A stretch of DNA of 64,000 bases. Origin: Abditibacterium sp. Its GTDB lineage: Bacteria; Armatimonadota; Abditibacteriia; Abditibacteriales; Abditibacteriaceae. Both the position numbers and the translations under genes were made by a program. Location: assembly GCA_030448265.1 (NCBI GenBank), contig JAUJNG010000019.1:39225-103224 (forward strand). The letters are read 5' to 3'. Below the pieces are notes generated by a model that saw only the letters and a list, made by a program, of their open reading frames with translations, was not told the origin of the DNA and searched no databases. Below, piece by piece: positions 50,837 to 60,637 of the stretch (its first letter is position 1; the number at the start of each line of letters is the position of its first letter).

Positions 50837-53800
50837 CTAACCAATAGAAAACAAACTGGCGGTTTGCGGCAGCCGGAAACCGGTGTCGGCTTCATAGGCG
50901 GCAGTGTTCGGATCGTCCTGCTGAAGACCGCCCATGGCAATGGTTGGGTCGAAGGTGTATTTCATGCGGTCAGAAGTCGTTGTGGTGCTGCCTGCTGCTT
51001 TTTGGGTAGTGACCCAGGAGGTCATCCAACTGTTGACGCCGCCCACAGGAAGTCCTCCAATCGCAACGCTGTTCACCAGCGCCGTTTGGTTTTCGGCGAT
51101 AGCTCCTTTGAAGTTGATCGAGTAGTTGTAACGGGAATAACGCGCCATGGCGTATTGCTCGGCTGGTTCAATCGAGCCGTTGCGGTTGAGGTCGGCATAC
51201 TCTCCGACGTCCCAGGTGTTGTTGTTGTTAACGTCCAAAAACTCGCCATTGGCTGCAGCGGCACCAGCGACGCCATCGAGATTGATATAGGTTTGAGTCG
51301 CATCGCCGCGCAGACGCTCGTCGAACAAGCCGCTTGGAATCACGAACCAACTGCCGGTTTGAGCATAAACATAGGCGTTGACATCAAAGCTGTGACCTGG
51401 GCGGATCTCATCAACTGTGCTGCTGCTGGCAGCCAGAGTGACATCCTCCATCTTGAGACTCCGAATTCGGTATTCCGGCAGCAAGGTCGTTGTATCGTTA
51501 ATACCGATAAGGCCATCGCTTTGGCGGAGAACCAACGAGTTGGATCCCGCATTTGTGGCGCCCAGCGAGCGGCTATCGAGGGTCGTTCTTTGCGTCAGAC
51601 CTTGATAAAAGCTCTGGTCTGTCGTCAAAATGTCTTCCGGCAGAGTCGCGGGACTGGCTGAAACGTCCCGATAATTCGGGTTGAATCCGAATTGGGTCGT
51701 CTGATCGTAAGCAGCGCCATTCCAACTTTCGCTGGTAATGATGCTGGGAGTGGAAGGCGCTGGGTTATTAAGCCGGAGGCCGATTGATGTGGCCAAAGGC
51801 ACGTTGTAAGTCGAGGTATTGACGTCATTGTTGAGGGGGGGGCCGTTCCAATCCGTAAATGGAATTGTTGGCCCAAACCCAAGGTTATAACGGTTGCCGA
51901 CACCCGCCAGATAGAAGAAAGGCACTGCGATGTGGGACGGAGCGACAGTGACTGAATAGTTCCATCCGTTGGTGGGGACTCCCCCAATGCCAGTGATGTG
52001 CGGTGTAGCCTCCATCTGGGTTTCGATGAGGGACAAGATTTGCTCTTGTGCGGCCACTTGTCCTGGTGCTGCAGTCTCCGTTGTCGGTGTTGGGTTGGGA
52101 AACGTATCGGGGCCGCCGACTGGCAGGGTATAATCGCCGCGGATGAGCTTGTTCAAGTCGGAGACCGTGTTTGCCCCAGGCACAAAGACGTTGTTAGTGT
52201 CAACAACGCGCTTATGAGTCAGATAAATCGGTGTGGGTGGTTGGCCAGGCCCAGCGACTGAGACCTGGAACATCGGCGGTGACGTAAGTGTGGTGCCTGG
52301 CCCACGATTGGCGCCGTGGTTGAAGGCCAGGCGTAAAGGATTAGTGGCAGTCAACGCCGTCGGCGTGGTGAAACGCCGTTGTATGACATCGTTTCTCACC
52401 GCGATTCCGCTATAAGGCAGATTATCAATACCTGGTTTCTTGAAAACTGTGGTTGGCGTTCTCACTATTGCATTAAAGGGAGGCGCACCAGTAGAAAGCG
52501 CCGTGACGAAGATTTGGTCATTATCGGTTGTGTCGGGAGTCGCTGTTTTGCCTGTGACGAGGCCTTGAATGATGTTGGTTTCGGCTCCCTCACTCACACC
52601 AGCCGCTTGAACGAGATCGCCGACCTGGAAACTCGCGGCGTCTGCCACTGTGAGAGTGGCAGGTTGTCCTGGAGTAAAGAAAGCGGAGCCGCTTGTTGAG
52701 TTTGGAATGGGTCGAGTCGTGGTCTGCGCGTCGGGGCGTCCCAGAACGCGCGTCGGGTTCATTACGACGTTTTTCTTGGCCCCAAGGAAAATTTTGCGAG
52801 GAGCACCTGTTGCTGCATCATTGGTCGGATCGGTATCAGTATCGGCGTCGGTTTCGGCAGAAAGCGAATCTTCAATGTAGATATTGCCCATTGAAACCAC
52901 GGTAATGGAGCGCGGCACGTTGGTCGCGTTGCCGCGAATCCTCACGTTGCCTTCAGCGAAGATAACGCCATTCTGCGGCCAGGCGAAAGTGCGCGAGTAG
53001 ACACCTGGCTGGTTAGCGCCGTTCGTCAGATTTTTCCAGGTTTTTGCCGCAGCGCCGCCAAATTGGGTGGCGAGTTCGTCATCGCGGGCATCACGGGTGA
53101 TGGTAAGAGAATTGTCGCCCAACACTATTTCGACGCCGCGTCCGCGAAACTCGTCCGGCCCGACCCAGCCGCGTAGATGCTTTTGTTCGAGCGAAAAGCC
53201 CGCCGTGGTTATTAGTGCGGGGAGACCAATTCTCGAGTAGTTGGGAATTGCAGCTGGAGCCAGTGGCGGGCTGATCAACATATTGACAAATTCGGTCTGA
53301 GTCATCTCGCGCAGCGCCCCGCTACTGCCGACGTTGACTTTCTCTTTGTCCTGCACGTTGTCGATATAAATGCCCTGTCCACCGCCATAGAGCGAAGCAG
53401 TGGCTGGATCGTTGGAATCTGCGGGCTTGGAAAAGCGCGTGAGATTGCGATAACGCTCTAAATTCTGGCTCGAATCGAGGGCGGGCGGCTGGAAAGTGGA
53501 AACGTTGCGAGTTCCAACGCTGCCCGCAGTGCCCTTCAAGCGGTTCCAGCCGTCACTGACAAGCTGATCCTTCGTCGTGCCACCAACCGACCCAGACCAA
53601 GGGAAGAAGGGATGGTCGCTATTGAGCAAGTTGGGGGTGCCTGGAATGCCCTGACCGGCTAAAGTCACTTGGCTTTCGGCAGGAATCGTTGTATTTTTGG
53701 TGATCACACCCGATGCTCGAATGGAAGCGGGAGGCTGGGTAGCGGAATTGTTTGTCACGCTTCGCAGCGCCTCTGCCCCTACATATCCACTCAGTCTAAG

Positions 53801-54826
53801 ACCGCCATTCACCCGAATGCCCCCAGCAGAGGGGACACCAGGAGAAACCTCGTCCGCGATTTTGACGGTGATGGTTTCCGAGTTGGGCGCTCCTACTGTG
53901 TCGATTGTGCCGCCGCTATTATCAAAGTCAATGGCTCTGGGCGCGCCAAGTGAAGCTGCCACCTCAATGCGCTCGTTTTCTACAGGTGCAGGAAACGGAT
54001 CGAGGGCAAGAGTAAGTTCTTTATCGATTGCGGTTCCGCCAGTGACAGGCGCAACAGCAGTGACAACGGCGCTGCGTGGGACAATAGTGGTGGCTTGGAA
54101 TGTTCTCGGATCACCAATCATGATGGTGAAGGGAACGGCGGGGAATTCGCCTCTCACGTTGGTTAAGGTGACTCTGTTGTTCGCTCCGTCATAGGCGCCT
54201 GTGACCTGTCCCACCGGCACCACGCCGTTTTTGAAATCCCAGTTCGAGACAACCCGCATGGTTTGCGCGATGGGCGCCTGACTGAAGCCGCCTTTGTAGC
54301 GGATGATGGTGTGATAAGCAGTCGGGTCGTTCGCCGACAGGCCGATAATGGTGATGCGCAACATCCCTGCTTTATTGGGATCGCGCTTATCGGGGTCAGG
54401 AGATGTAGAGTTGGTAACGTAGGGCAAACGTTCAACTTTAGCCAGAAAGAGCGGCCCCTCGCCCTGAGGCGTGTTGGGATCGGGAAATTTGGCGAAAGAA
54501 CCAGCCCAGCCATGCGCGCGGTCGAGCGCCGTGTAATAAAGTGGGTTGGAAGTGTAGGATTGGAGTGTCCTGGCAGGGTAGTTGGCCTCGAACCACTGTT
54601 CGCCAGCATCGCTGTAAGCGAGTTGGCGATTGATGTAATTCAAACCGGCTACCGCCGAGGCGAAGGCACGGTTTTTATCAGCCTGGCGCGCCGTCTGGTT
54701 GAGGTTGCTTGACACGACCGCGATAAAAGAGGCGCTGAGCAGAGCCGCGAAGATCATGATCAACACGGCCAGCAGCAAAGCCTGACCGCGTCGTGGGGCA
54801 CGAGAAGAGAAAGAATAACCACGCAT
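50837..54826 (-). CDS. Very large PilX/GspK-like pilus-associated protein
   Basis: 1329 residues. The N-terminus 'RRGQALLLAVLIMIFAALLS' is one membrane helix of the PilX type without the F-T-L-I-E pilin leader, followed by a coiled stretch and a long, mostly beta extracellular region rich in Asn, Thr, Pro and Gly. Near residues 1210-1245 there are EF-hand-like calcium loops ('DVNNNNTWDVGEYADLNRNG' and 'SIEPAEQYAMA'). It is therefore probably a calcium-binding, surface-exposed minor pilin or adhesin at the pilus tip, a role comparable with PilX or PilY1. No signature enzymatic motif is seen. GC looks lower than the rest of the window. Confidence 0.75.
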   Translation of the reverse strand: MRGYSFSSRAPRRGQALLLAVLIMIFAALLSASFIAVVSSNLNQTARQADKNRAFASAVAGLNYINRQLAYSDAGEQWFEANYPARTLQSYTSNPLYYTALDRAHGWAGSFAKFPDPNTPQGEGPLFLAKVERLPYVTNSTSPDPDKRDPNKAGMLRITIIGLSANDPTAYHTIIRYKGGFSQAPIAQTMRVVSNWDFKNGVVPVGQVTGAYDGANNRVTLTNVRGEFPAVPFTIMIGDPRTFQATTIVPRSAVVTAVAPVTGGTAIDKELTLALDPFPAPVENERIEVAASLGAPRAIDFDNSGGTIDTVGAPNSETITVKIADEVSPGVPSAGGIRVNGGLRLSGYVGAEALRSVTNNSATQPPASIRASGVITKNTTIPAESQVTLAGQGIPGTPNLLNSDHPFFPWSGSVGGTTKDQLVSDGWNRLKGTAGSVGTRNVSTFQPPALDSSQNLERYRNLTRFSKPADSNDPATASLYGGGQGIYIDNVQDKEKVNVGSSGALREMTQTEFVNMLISPPLAPAAIPNYSRIGLPALITTAGFSLEQKHLRGWVGPDEFRGRGVEIVLGDNSLTITRDARDDELATQFGGAAAKTWKNLTNGANQPGVYSRTFAWPQNGVIFAEGNVRIRGNATNVPRSITVVSMGNIYIEDSLSAETDADTDTDPTNDAATGAPRKIFLGAKKNVVMNPTRVLGRPDAQTTTRPIPNSTSGSAFFTPGQPATLTVADAASFQVGDLVQAAGVSEGAETNIIQGLVTGKTATPDTTDNDQIFVTALSTGAPPFNAIVRTPTTVFKKPGIDNLPYSGIAVRNDVIQRRFTTPTALTATNPLRLAFNHGANRGPGTTLTSPPMFQVSVAGPGQPPTPIYLTHKRVVDTNNVFVPGANTVSDLNKLIRGDYTLPVGGPDTFPNPTPTTETAAPGQVAAQEQILSLIETQMEATPHITGIGGVPTNGWNYSVTVAPSHIAVPFFYLAGVGNRYNLGFGPTIPFTDWNGPPLNNDVNTSTYNVPLATSIGLRLNNPAPSTPSIITSESWNGAAYDQTTQFGFNPNYRDVSASPATLPEDILTTDQSFYQGLTQRTTLDSRSLGATNAGSNSLVLRQSDGLIGINDTTTLLPEYRIRSLKMEDVTLAASSSTVDEIRPGHSFDVNAYVYAQTGSWFVIPSGLFDERLRGDATQTYINLDGVAGAAAANGEFLDVNNNNTWDVGEYADLNRNGSIEPAEQYAMARYSRYNYSINFKGAIAENQTALVNSVAIGGLPVGGVNSWMTSWVTTQKAAGSTTTTSDRMKYTFDPTIAMGGLQQDDPNTAAYEADTGFRLPQTASLFSIG

Positions 54827-54876
54827 GATGAAAACCTACATTGCAGTTTGAATCGGAAAAATTGTGAGATGAAAAC

Positions 54877-55911
54877 TCACGGCGAACAGCCCGCGCTGGG
54901 CAAATCGAAAGTTTGGGAAACGCGCACACGCTGCGCCGCGCCTTGGCCGTTGGCAGCACCGGCGCCGCCTTGATCGAACTGAGCCAAGGTCATATTGACG
55001 GTAACACGGTCGATGCGCTTGCCGCTGGTCGCTTCCTGAACGAAAGAAAGTTCGGGCACCAGTGATTTTTCAGAAGCGGCAGTCGGAGAGGTTGTAAAAA
55101 GGTTCGCTCGCGGCGCCACGAGTGCCATGCCGCGCGGGGTTGCCAGAGTGTGGGCGCCCACCGTCGGCGTAGAACCGGTGGTGCTATCAACACTTATAAC
55201 AGCTAACTCATCGGCCTCACCATAAGCGTTATGTTTGATCCACCGAAAATTGTTGTTTCCAGTAACGCCAGATGGGGCTGCTGGATAGGCAGTCCAATCT
55301 ATGTTGGCATTTGCGGGGAGTAGAGTGAATCCTCCGGTAGTATTACTGTAAGAACGATAGGGGTATTGTGCTCTGAACAACACGATAGGATTGTCGATCA
55401 AATCATACGCTCTATCCATATCTAACCGGCGGGGGTAGTAACTCACTACATAATCCGCCCCCACATCCTGTGGTAATCCGTCGTCTGTATTCCCGCGCAA
55501 CTGTAACATATCAATACGTGATGAGTTTTCCCAAGATGTTACCGAACCGGAGGCATCAGATATGACGTAAGGGTTGAAATTCCATCCGTTTGCGTTGCGG
55601 TAGGCTCGCGATGAGCAAGGCGAGGTTTCATCCGTATTATCACTTACTCCCACTATGCGCGAATTAGGAAATACGAACTGCGCTTTTCGCAAGTCGATAC
55701 CGATCTGTTGCATCGTGAGCTGCGCCTGTTGCTGCACTTCGGAGCGTGCTGTCCCGATGTGGAAGGTCTCGAATCCGAGGCGCAACGGCACTAAAATCAC
55801 CGCGAAAAGCAGTGACATGATGGCAACCGCGACCAAAACTTCGACGAGCGTAAAGCCACTGCGTCGAATGGCAGTTCTCGATCTAGTTTGTGGGGAGTCA
55901 AAGAGTTTCAT
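54877..55911 (-). CDS. Prepilin-like protein (PilW-like)
   Basis: 344 residues from the ATG at 55911, which overlaps the upstream stop by 4 bp (ATGA). The prepilin leader is 'RRSGFTLVEVLVAVAIMSLL', and the following block 'SEVQQQAQLTMQQIGIDLRK' is typical of minor pilins of the PilW/GspJ type. The rest is a predominantly beta head. It lies between another pilin-like gene and the giant PilX-like gene. PilD should process it before F-T-L-V-E. Confidence 0.83.
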   Translation of the reverse strand: MKLFDSPQTRSRTAIRRSGFTLVEVLVAVAIMSLLFAVILVPLRLGFETFHIGTARSEVQQQAQLTMQQIGIDLRKAQFVFPNSRIVGVSDNTDETSPCSSRAYRNANGWNFNPYVISDASGSVTSWENSSRIDMLQLRGNTDDGLPQDVGADYVVSYYPRRLDMDRAYDLIDNPIVLFRAQYPYRSYSNTTGGFTLLPANANIDWTAYPAAPSGVTGNNNFRWIKHNAYGEADELAVISVDSTTGSTPTVGAHTLATPRGMALVAPRANLFTTSPTAASEKSLVPELSFVQEATSGKRIDRVTVNMTLAQFDQGGAGAANGQGAAQRVRVSQTFDLPSAGCSP

Positions 55912-56858
55912 GACGAAGGGGTGCAATCCGTAACCGATGCCATCGAATCCGCTTTTTCACGAGGCACTCGCTTCCAACCGGCGCATTGCCCCGAAGTTCC
56001 TGCGGCGTCTTGCACAGTTTGTTGAGCAGACAGGCTTTGCACGGTGCCATCGGAAAACAACACGTTGTCGTAATTGCGGCTGCCAACCACCGTCGCTCCA
56101 GTGTTGTCGAGAGTGCGGTGAAAACGGCACCAGGTTACAACGGTTTTGTCGTTCAGGGGACGTTCTGGGGTTCTGGTAACACCACTACCACTGTCTGTAG
56201 TGAAGTAGGTAAGTTGCCGTCTTGATGCACTGGCTGTTGGCCCACTCACACGAAACGAAGAGTAGGTGTCTCGCGGTGCCGGATCGATGATGTCGTCAAT
56301 CGTTTGATAGGAGAGGAACGCCGGATTGAGATAGGTAGCACCGTCTTGTTGAATCGAAATCGAAGCCGTTGGCGCTGTGGCCGTGGCACAAGTAGTTGGC
56401 GAGGTTCGCAGTTGAACCTCCCTATCGAATCTATCGGCGGGGCAATGAAAAATCTTGGCGCTTCGAACGTAACCCGCTAATTGAGTTCCGTCGTCACTGG
56501 CCAATGGCAAGTTGAGGTCGGTGTTGTAGTCGTTGAAGTTCGTCGGCGTGCAAAGGTTTGTTGGCGCCGTAGGGAAAGCATAAAGCGACCATAATCCCAG
56601 CCCGCCAAACGGAGTTGCAGGCTGATTTGCTGTCCCTTCAACTTCTGGATTGAGATAGGGGAACTCCCCATTGTAATCCTGCGCGTAAAGCCGCGCCGAT
56701 TTATAAATCTGCGACAGATTGCTCTGGCAAGTCGTGCGCTTGTTGCCCTGGGAAATCGAGCGAAAGGCGCCAAAGGTGATACTCGACAGGATCGTTGCTA
56801 AGACCAGCACCACCATGATCTCGATAAGCGTAAAGCCACTTTTGCGTGATGGTTTCAT
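55908..56858 (-). CDS. Prepilin-like protein
   Basis: A 316-residue pseudopilin with leader 'MKPSRKSGFTLIEIMVVLVL' and the block 'TTCQSNLSQIYKSARLYAQD', similar to the 28658 and 58612 proteins. Contains several Cys (e.g. 'CPADRFDREV') that may form disulphides. It overlaps the next gene by 4 bp and the previous by 4 bp, so all pilin genes here are translationally linked. Confidence 0.83.
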   Translation of the reverse strand: MKPSRKSGFTLIEIMVVLVLATILSSITFGAFRSISQGNKRTTCQSNLSQIYKSARLYAQDYNGEFPYLNPEVEGTANQPATPFGGLGLWSLYAFPTAPTNLCTPTNFNDYNTDLNLPLASDDGTQLAGYVRSAKIFHCPADRFDREVQLRTSPTTCATATAPTASISIQQDGATYLNPAFLSYQTIDDIIDPAPRDTYSSFRVSGPTASASRRQLTYFTTDSGSGVTRTPERPLNDKTVVTWCRFHRTLDNTGATVVGSRNYDNVLFSDGTVQSLSAQQTVQDAAGTSGQCAGWKRVPREKADSMASVTDCTPSS

Positions 56859-58585
56859 TGGGTGTGCGCTCCCCTGTAGCCAACTGTAGAAGCCTGGCTG
56901 AAGCGGTTGCCGTCAAGCCATGCGGTGCGCGCCTCGATACTCACGCCTTGAATCCTCCGGATGGAGGTCACGGGAGTAGTCAGCGGAAGTCCATTGATAG
57001 CAGTTAGCTCCAACCGCGACACGCGGCCACCGACGGCGAATGAGGAACCAGGCAAAGAAATTAAGTCATCATTGATGGTCAAAATGCGCCCGTCAATTTG
57101 GGTATCCTCCGCCGCCCCTGCCTCACGATAAGAATACGTGACAAGAACCGTTTTCCCCGCTTCCGAAGGTTTGAAGTAGAGGATCGTTCCACTGAGGTTG
57201 AGAACGCAGTCCCTCCAAGGCTCTGGTGGATTGGAGGACGCAGTTGTATAAGATAGCTTGTAGTTGCTTGCGGCCACCGAAAGCTGCTGTGCCCAGTTGT
57301 CCAGCGTCCAATAGACTGCGCGTGCATTTGGAGCAGTGGGTGGAGTAGTGACAGGAATGGTGCTGAGGTCGAAGATGATTTGGCCGGTTTTGCGCTTCAT
57401 TCGGTCGCTAGGAGTTGGTGGGTTGGGTTCGGGTGGGTCTGATTCAAGAGTGGTGCTATTTTCGGGGGGGACAGTGGGGTTTTGAGAAGGAAACAAGGTA
57501 AAAGCAAAAGGTGTTTTCGTCTCATCAAGCGACCTGACCGGAAGATTAATGGCACGCTGTGTTGCTGTGCCATTTTCTGGCTGCACCGTTGGCACACCAT
57601 CGTAAACCATCCAACGCCAGTCTCTGACACGATAATCAATACTCACTCTTTGATTGGGCGCGAGAACGAGGCGCCCTACATCGCCGTTGATGTCGGGGCC
57701 AGTAGGGCTGGGAATAACCCGCCTAAATCGCACTGAAACCTCGCCCTCAACAAGAGTGATAGCAGTGCCTGCTGTTCTGCGTTGTCCTTGAACGGTTTTG
57801 GGATTAGGGTCATCGGTAGGGTCGATTGTATAGACGATGGGTTCATCGGTTGTGGCTGAAATGCGAGGGTCGTCAGGTGGGGTCAAAGGAATTAGATCTT
57901 CCAGCCAGCGGTAGGAAACATAAAAGGTCGTATTGCCCACTGTCCCTGGCGCTGCAGGGTCATAGCTATGAGTGTCAGGAGGAGCAACTGTCGTAGAGAA
58001 AACAGCGTTAGTGGAGGCGAGCCTGGATTCAGAAAAATCGAGACTGCCGTCCAAAGTGCCGTCGGCCAGTATTCTCATTCTAACGCCAGTCACTTCGTCT
58101 TCCTGGAAAATTATAGGGGCTACACCCGTTGCGGTGTTGTTCTCAAAAGGATACTGAGTCAAAACCACGCCGTTTGCAGTAGCAGTATGTCTTTCCCTAA
58201 CGATGTTCCTAAAGTGGCCTAAAGCACTCTGGTTATATTCCAAATCAACGTTTTGGATGGTGCCGAGGGGCAGCGAATTGTTGCGGCGAGGCGTTCCCGC
58301 TACGGAGCCAACAAGATTATCGCGCCAGCCATTGGCAGGATTGGTATCGTAGAGCGCATCAGGCACCAGTTCAGGCTGTCGAGCGAAGCGCGCCAACGTG
58401 CTGCGGTTGAAGCTCACCGCCGTCAACTGGTCGCCCGAATTTTGGATAACCCCCAGAGCGGGTGGGAAAATGCGAATGATGGCGAGCGCGCCGAAGACGA
58501 AAATCGCCAGCGCAATGGCTACTTCTATAAGGGTGAAACCGCCGCGACGGGAGGTGTCGCGGCGGATGAAAAGTTTGTCGCTCAT
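56855..58585 (-). CDS. Large prepilin-like protein (PilV-like leader)
   Basis: 576 residues from the ATG at 58585 ('MSDKLFIRRDTSRRGGFTLI'). The leader continues 'EVAIALAIFVFGALAIIRIF', as in PilV-type minor pilins, but the head is far longer than usual (about 540 residues). It is rich in Thr/Pro and beta segments. Unusually large pseudopilins of this type occur in planctomycetes and armatimonadotes. No clear SD was seen; translation may depend on coupling. Confidence 0.8.
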   Translation of the reverse strand: MSDKLFIRRDTSRRGGFTLIEVAIALAIFVFGALAIIRIFPPALGVIQNSGDQLTAVSFNRSTLARFARQPELVPDALYDTNPANGWRDNLVGSVAGTPRRNNSLPLGTIQNVDLEYNQSALGHFRNIVRERHTATANGVVLTQYPFENNTATGVAPIIFQEDEVTGVRMRILADGTLDGSLDFSESRLASTNAVFSTTVAPPDTHSYDPAAPGTVGNTTFYVSYRWLEDLIPLTPPDDPRISATTDEPIVYTIDPTDDPNPKTVQGQRRTAGTAITLVEGEVSVRFRRVIPSPTGPDINGDVGRLVLAPNQRVSIDYRVRDWRWMVYDGVPTVQPENGTATQRAINLPVRSLDETKTPFAFTLFPSQNPTVPPENSTTLESDPPEPNPPTPSDRMKRKTGQIIFDLSTIPVTTPPTAPNARAVYWTLDNWAQQLSVAASNYKLSYTTASSNPPEPWRDCVLNLSGTILYFKPSEAGKTVLVTYSYREAGAAEDTQIDGRILTINDDLISLPGSSFAVGGRVSRLELTAINGLPLTTPVTSIRRIQGVSIEARTAWLDGNRFSQASTVGYRGAHTQ

Positions 58586-58611
58586 GGGCGAATTGCGGTG
58601 CGAAACCGCGC

Positions 58612-59526
58612 TTACGGCGTTTGGTTTTGCCACACGTTTTTAGTGACATCCGGCGGGACGGTAACAACCGCGGGGTCATACCACTTGGAAACATCTACGG
58701 CCTTAGCCGTGCCATCCAGCCTCAGCACGATGTCGCGGGCATTAGAACCATCGACATCCGCGCCAGTGGTGTAAAGTTCGCCAGGGGAATTGATGTTGTT
58801 GGCCGTTGGAAGGCGATGGAAAACGCAATGAGTGATGATGGTCGAAGCAGGTGCGAAGCGGTTCGACATCGAGTATTTGACTACGTTTTCGGGTTGTCCA
58901 GGAATCAAAAATGTATTGCCAACTCGTGCATTGTAGGCAGAATTCACATTGACCAAAAGCGGATAAGGCACCGTGCCAGTTGTAAGCTGGTTGTTCGCCT
59001 GAGCATCCAACGCAGTGGAATAAGCGAAACCATCGGGCCTGTAACCCCAGTAATTCCACACATAACGACCGGCATTCATGTCCACGGTAATCGGGTTTGG
59101 TGTGGGCTGGTTCAATTTCGTTAAAGCACCGTAAGAAGAATGAGGCAGTTCGGTATCTTCGTCATCCGGACAAACCAGAGTGTCCTGGCCACCTTTGTAA
59201 AGCCCTGTGCCCTTATCGGGGATCGGAGGTTGAGGTGAAGTCGCGGAGGTCGCGTCGAGTCCTATCGTGCCTGGTGTCGTGGCGTTGTATTCGTATTTAA
59301 CGCCCTCACCCATCAAATCGAGAAGCGAATCGGGATAACGCCGCTCGTCCGAATAATACTGTTTTACAGCAAAGTAAATTTGCTGCAAATTGGACTGGCA
59401 CGTCGTCTGGCGCGCGTTTTCCTTGGCGCGATTGAACGCCGGAAACAGCAGAGCCGCCAGAATAGCGATAATGGCCAGCACGACCAAAATTTCTACCAGA
59501 GTGAATCCTGAACCACGTTTTTTCAT
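58612..59526 (-). CDS. Prepilin-like protein
   Basis: 304 residues from the ATG at 59526 (CGAGGACAAC before it). Leader 'MKKRGSGFTLVEILVVLAII' followed by 'RAKENARQTTCQSNLQQIYF', the same block as in the DUF1559-like protein at 28658 but without a clear terminal H-x9-DG. An upstream ATG at 59598 is less likely. Probably a major or minor pilin of the cluster. Confidence 0.85.
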   Translation of the reverse strand: MKKRGSGFTLVEILVVLAIIAILAALLFPAFNRAKENARQTTCQSNLQQIYFAVKQYYSDERRYPDSLLDLMGEGVKYEYNATTPGTIGLDATSATSPQPPIPDKGTGLYKGGQDTLVCPDDEDTELPHSSYGALTKLNQPTPNPITVDMNAGRYVWNYWGYRPDGFAYSTALDAQANNQLTTGTVPYPLLVNVNSAYNARVGNTFLIPGQPENVVKYSMSNRFAPASTIITHCVFHRLPTANNINSPGELYTTGADVDGSNARDIVLRLDGTAKAVDVSKWYDPAVVTVPPDVTKNVWQNQTP

Positions 59527-59605
59527 GTTGTCCTCGTTTCGCGGTGCGAAAATTGGCGTCGATTGATAAGTCACAAAGAGAATTATACCCCGTTTCACTC
59601 ACTTT

Positions 59606-60577
59606 CTAACCGTCACCGGTGGCGCGCAGTCCAAACTGCCCCGCACCAGGATTAATCATTTGCCAGTAGGCCTCGTTGATTTGCACCCCGAAAAGCAGCG
59701 CCGCTACTGCTCCAATTGCCAGCATCGGCCCGAAGGGCATCAACTTCCGAAAAGCGTGCCGCGCCAGGGGCACTGCGACTTTTCGGCCACCGTAGCGTTT
59801 ATGCCGCTTTTGGCCCCATTGGTAAGACCTCGCCGCACGCGGAATCTGCACGCTCACGCCAATCATTGCTCCCACAGTGAATGCCAAAAAGAAGAATGTC
59901 AAGAGGGTCGCGTTCCACCCTAAATTCGCGGCGATGGCCGCCACCAGAAGCACATCGCCAAACCCCATCGCCTCGGTCTGGTAGAGCCGCGAAAACAGTT
60001 CGCGCACTATAAAAATTCCCGTCGCGGCGCCCACCATCGCTAAAATGGAGCCTGGCAACGGTGCCGGAAGCAGCGCCGCGAACAGCAGGCCGTCGCTGAG
60101 CGTCGCCGCGCCCTGATAAAAGCGCCACGCTTCGAACGCCACGCCCGCCAGTCCGAGCAAAAAAACCGATTCGAGTTGAATGAGCCGCGTGTCGTAATCC
60201 ACGAAAAAAATCACGACCAGGGTTGACATAAAAATCAAATCGCGCGCCAGCCGCGCGTAGTCACCCGTCCAGGGCGCCAGGAAGCCGCCGCTCCCCAGAT
60301 TCCCCGCCTGCAAGCCGACCAGAACGAACAAGAGTCCGGTTAAAAACTCGATTCCAAAGTAGCGCCACGAGAAGCGGGCGCCGCAGTAGCGGCATTTGCC
60401 GCGCAAAACGAACTGCGAAACAAGCGGAATAAGATCGATGGCCCTCAGCCGCGTCTTGCAATGCGGGCAGTGCGAGGGTGGATGCGCGATGCTTTCGTGG
60501 CGCGGCATCCGCCAGATGCACACGTTCAAGAACGAGCCGATCTGGGTGCCGAGGACGAACAAGAGCAGCAAAATCAT
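59606..60577 (-). CDS. pilD: Prepilin peptidase/N-methyltransferase
   Basis: A 323-residue integral membrane Asp peptidase that cleaves and N-methylates prepilins. The N-terminal 'GTQIGSFLNVCIWRMPRHES' and two CxxC zinc motifs ('CPHCKTRL', 'CRYCGARF') form the methyltransferase part. The catalytic aspartates are in 'IFFVDYDTRLI' and 'AMGFGDVLLVAAIA'. Nearby pilins (F-T-L-I/V-E leaders) are its expected substrates. It follows pilC after a 60-bp gap with a terminator-like hairpin. Confidence 0.93.
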   Translation of the reverse strand: MILLLLFVLGTQIGSFLNVCIWRMPRHESIAHPPSHCPHCKTRLRAIDLIPLVSQFVLRGKCRYCGARFSWRYFGIEFLTGLLFVLVGLQAGNLGSGGFLAPWTGDYARLARDLIFMSTLVVIFFVDYDTRLIQLESVFLLGLAGVAFEAWRFYQGAATLSDGLLFAALLPAPLPGSILAMVGAATGIFIVRELFSRLYQTEAMGFGDVLLVAAIAANLGWNATLLTFFFLAFTVGAMIGVSVQIPRAARSYQWGQKRHKRYGGRKVAVPLARHAFRKLMPFGPMLAIGAVAALLFGVQINEAYWQMINPGAGQFGLRATGDG

Positions 60578-60589
60578 AAAATAAGCGAC

Positions 60590-60624
60590 AAAAAGGGCAG
60601 AAGCGCGCGGCTTCTGCCCTTTTT
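60590..60624 (-). terminator. Terminator-like hairpin between pilC and pilD
   Basis: Perfect 15-bp stem (60590-60604 and 60610-60624), loop GCGCG, with T-run TTTTTGTCG on the minus strand. It would end the pilT-pilC transcript and separate pilD and the pilins. Confidence 0.85.
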
Positions 60625-60637
60625 TGACTTTCCGTTC

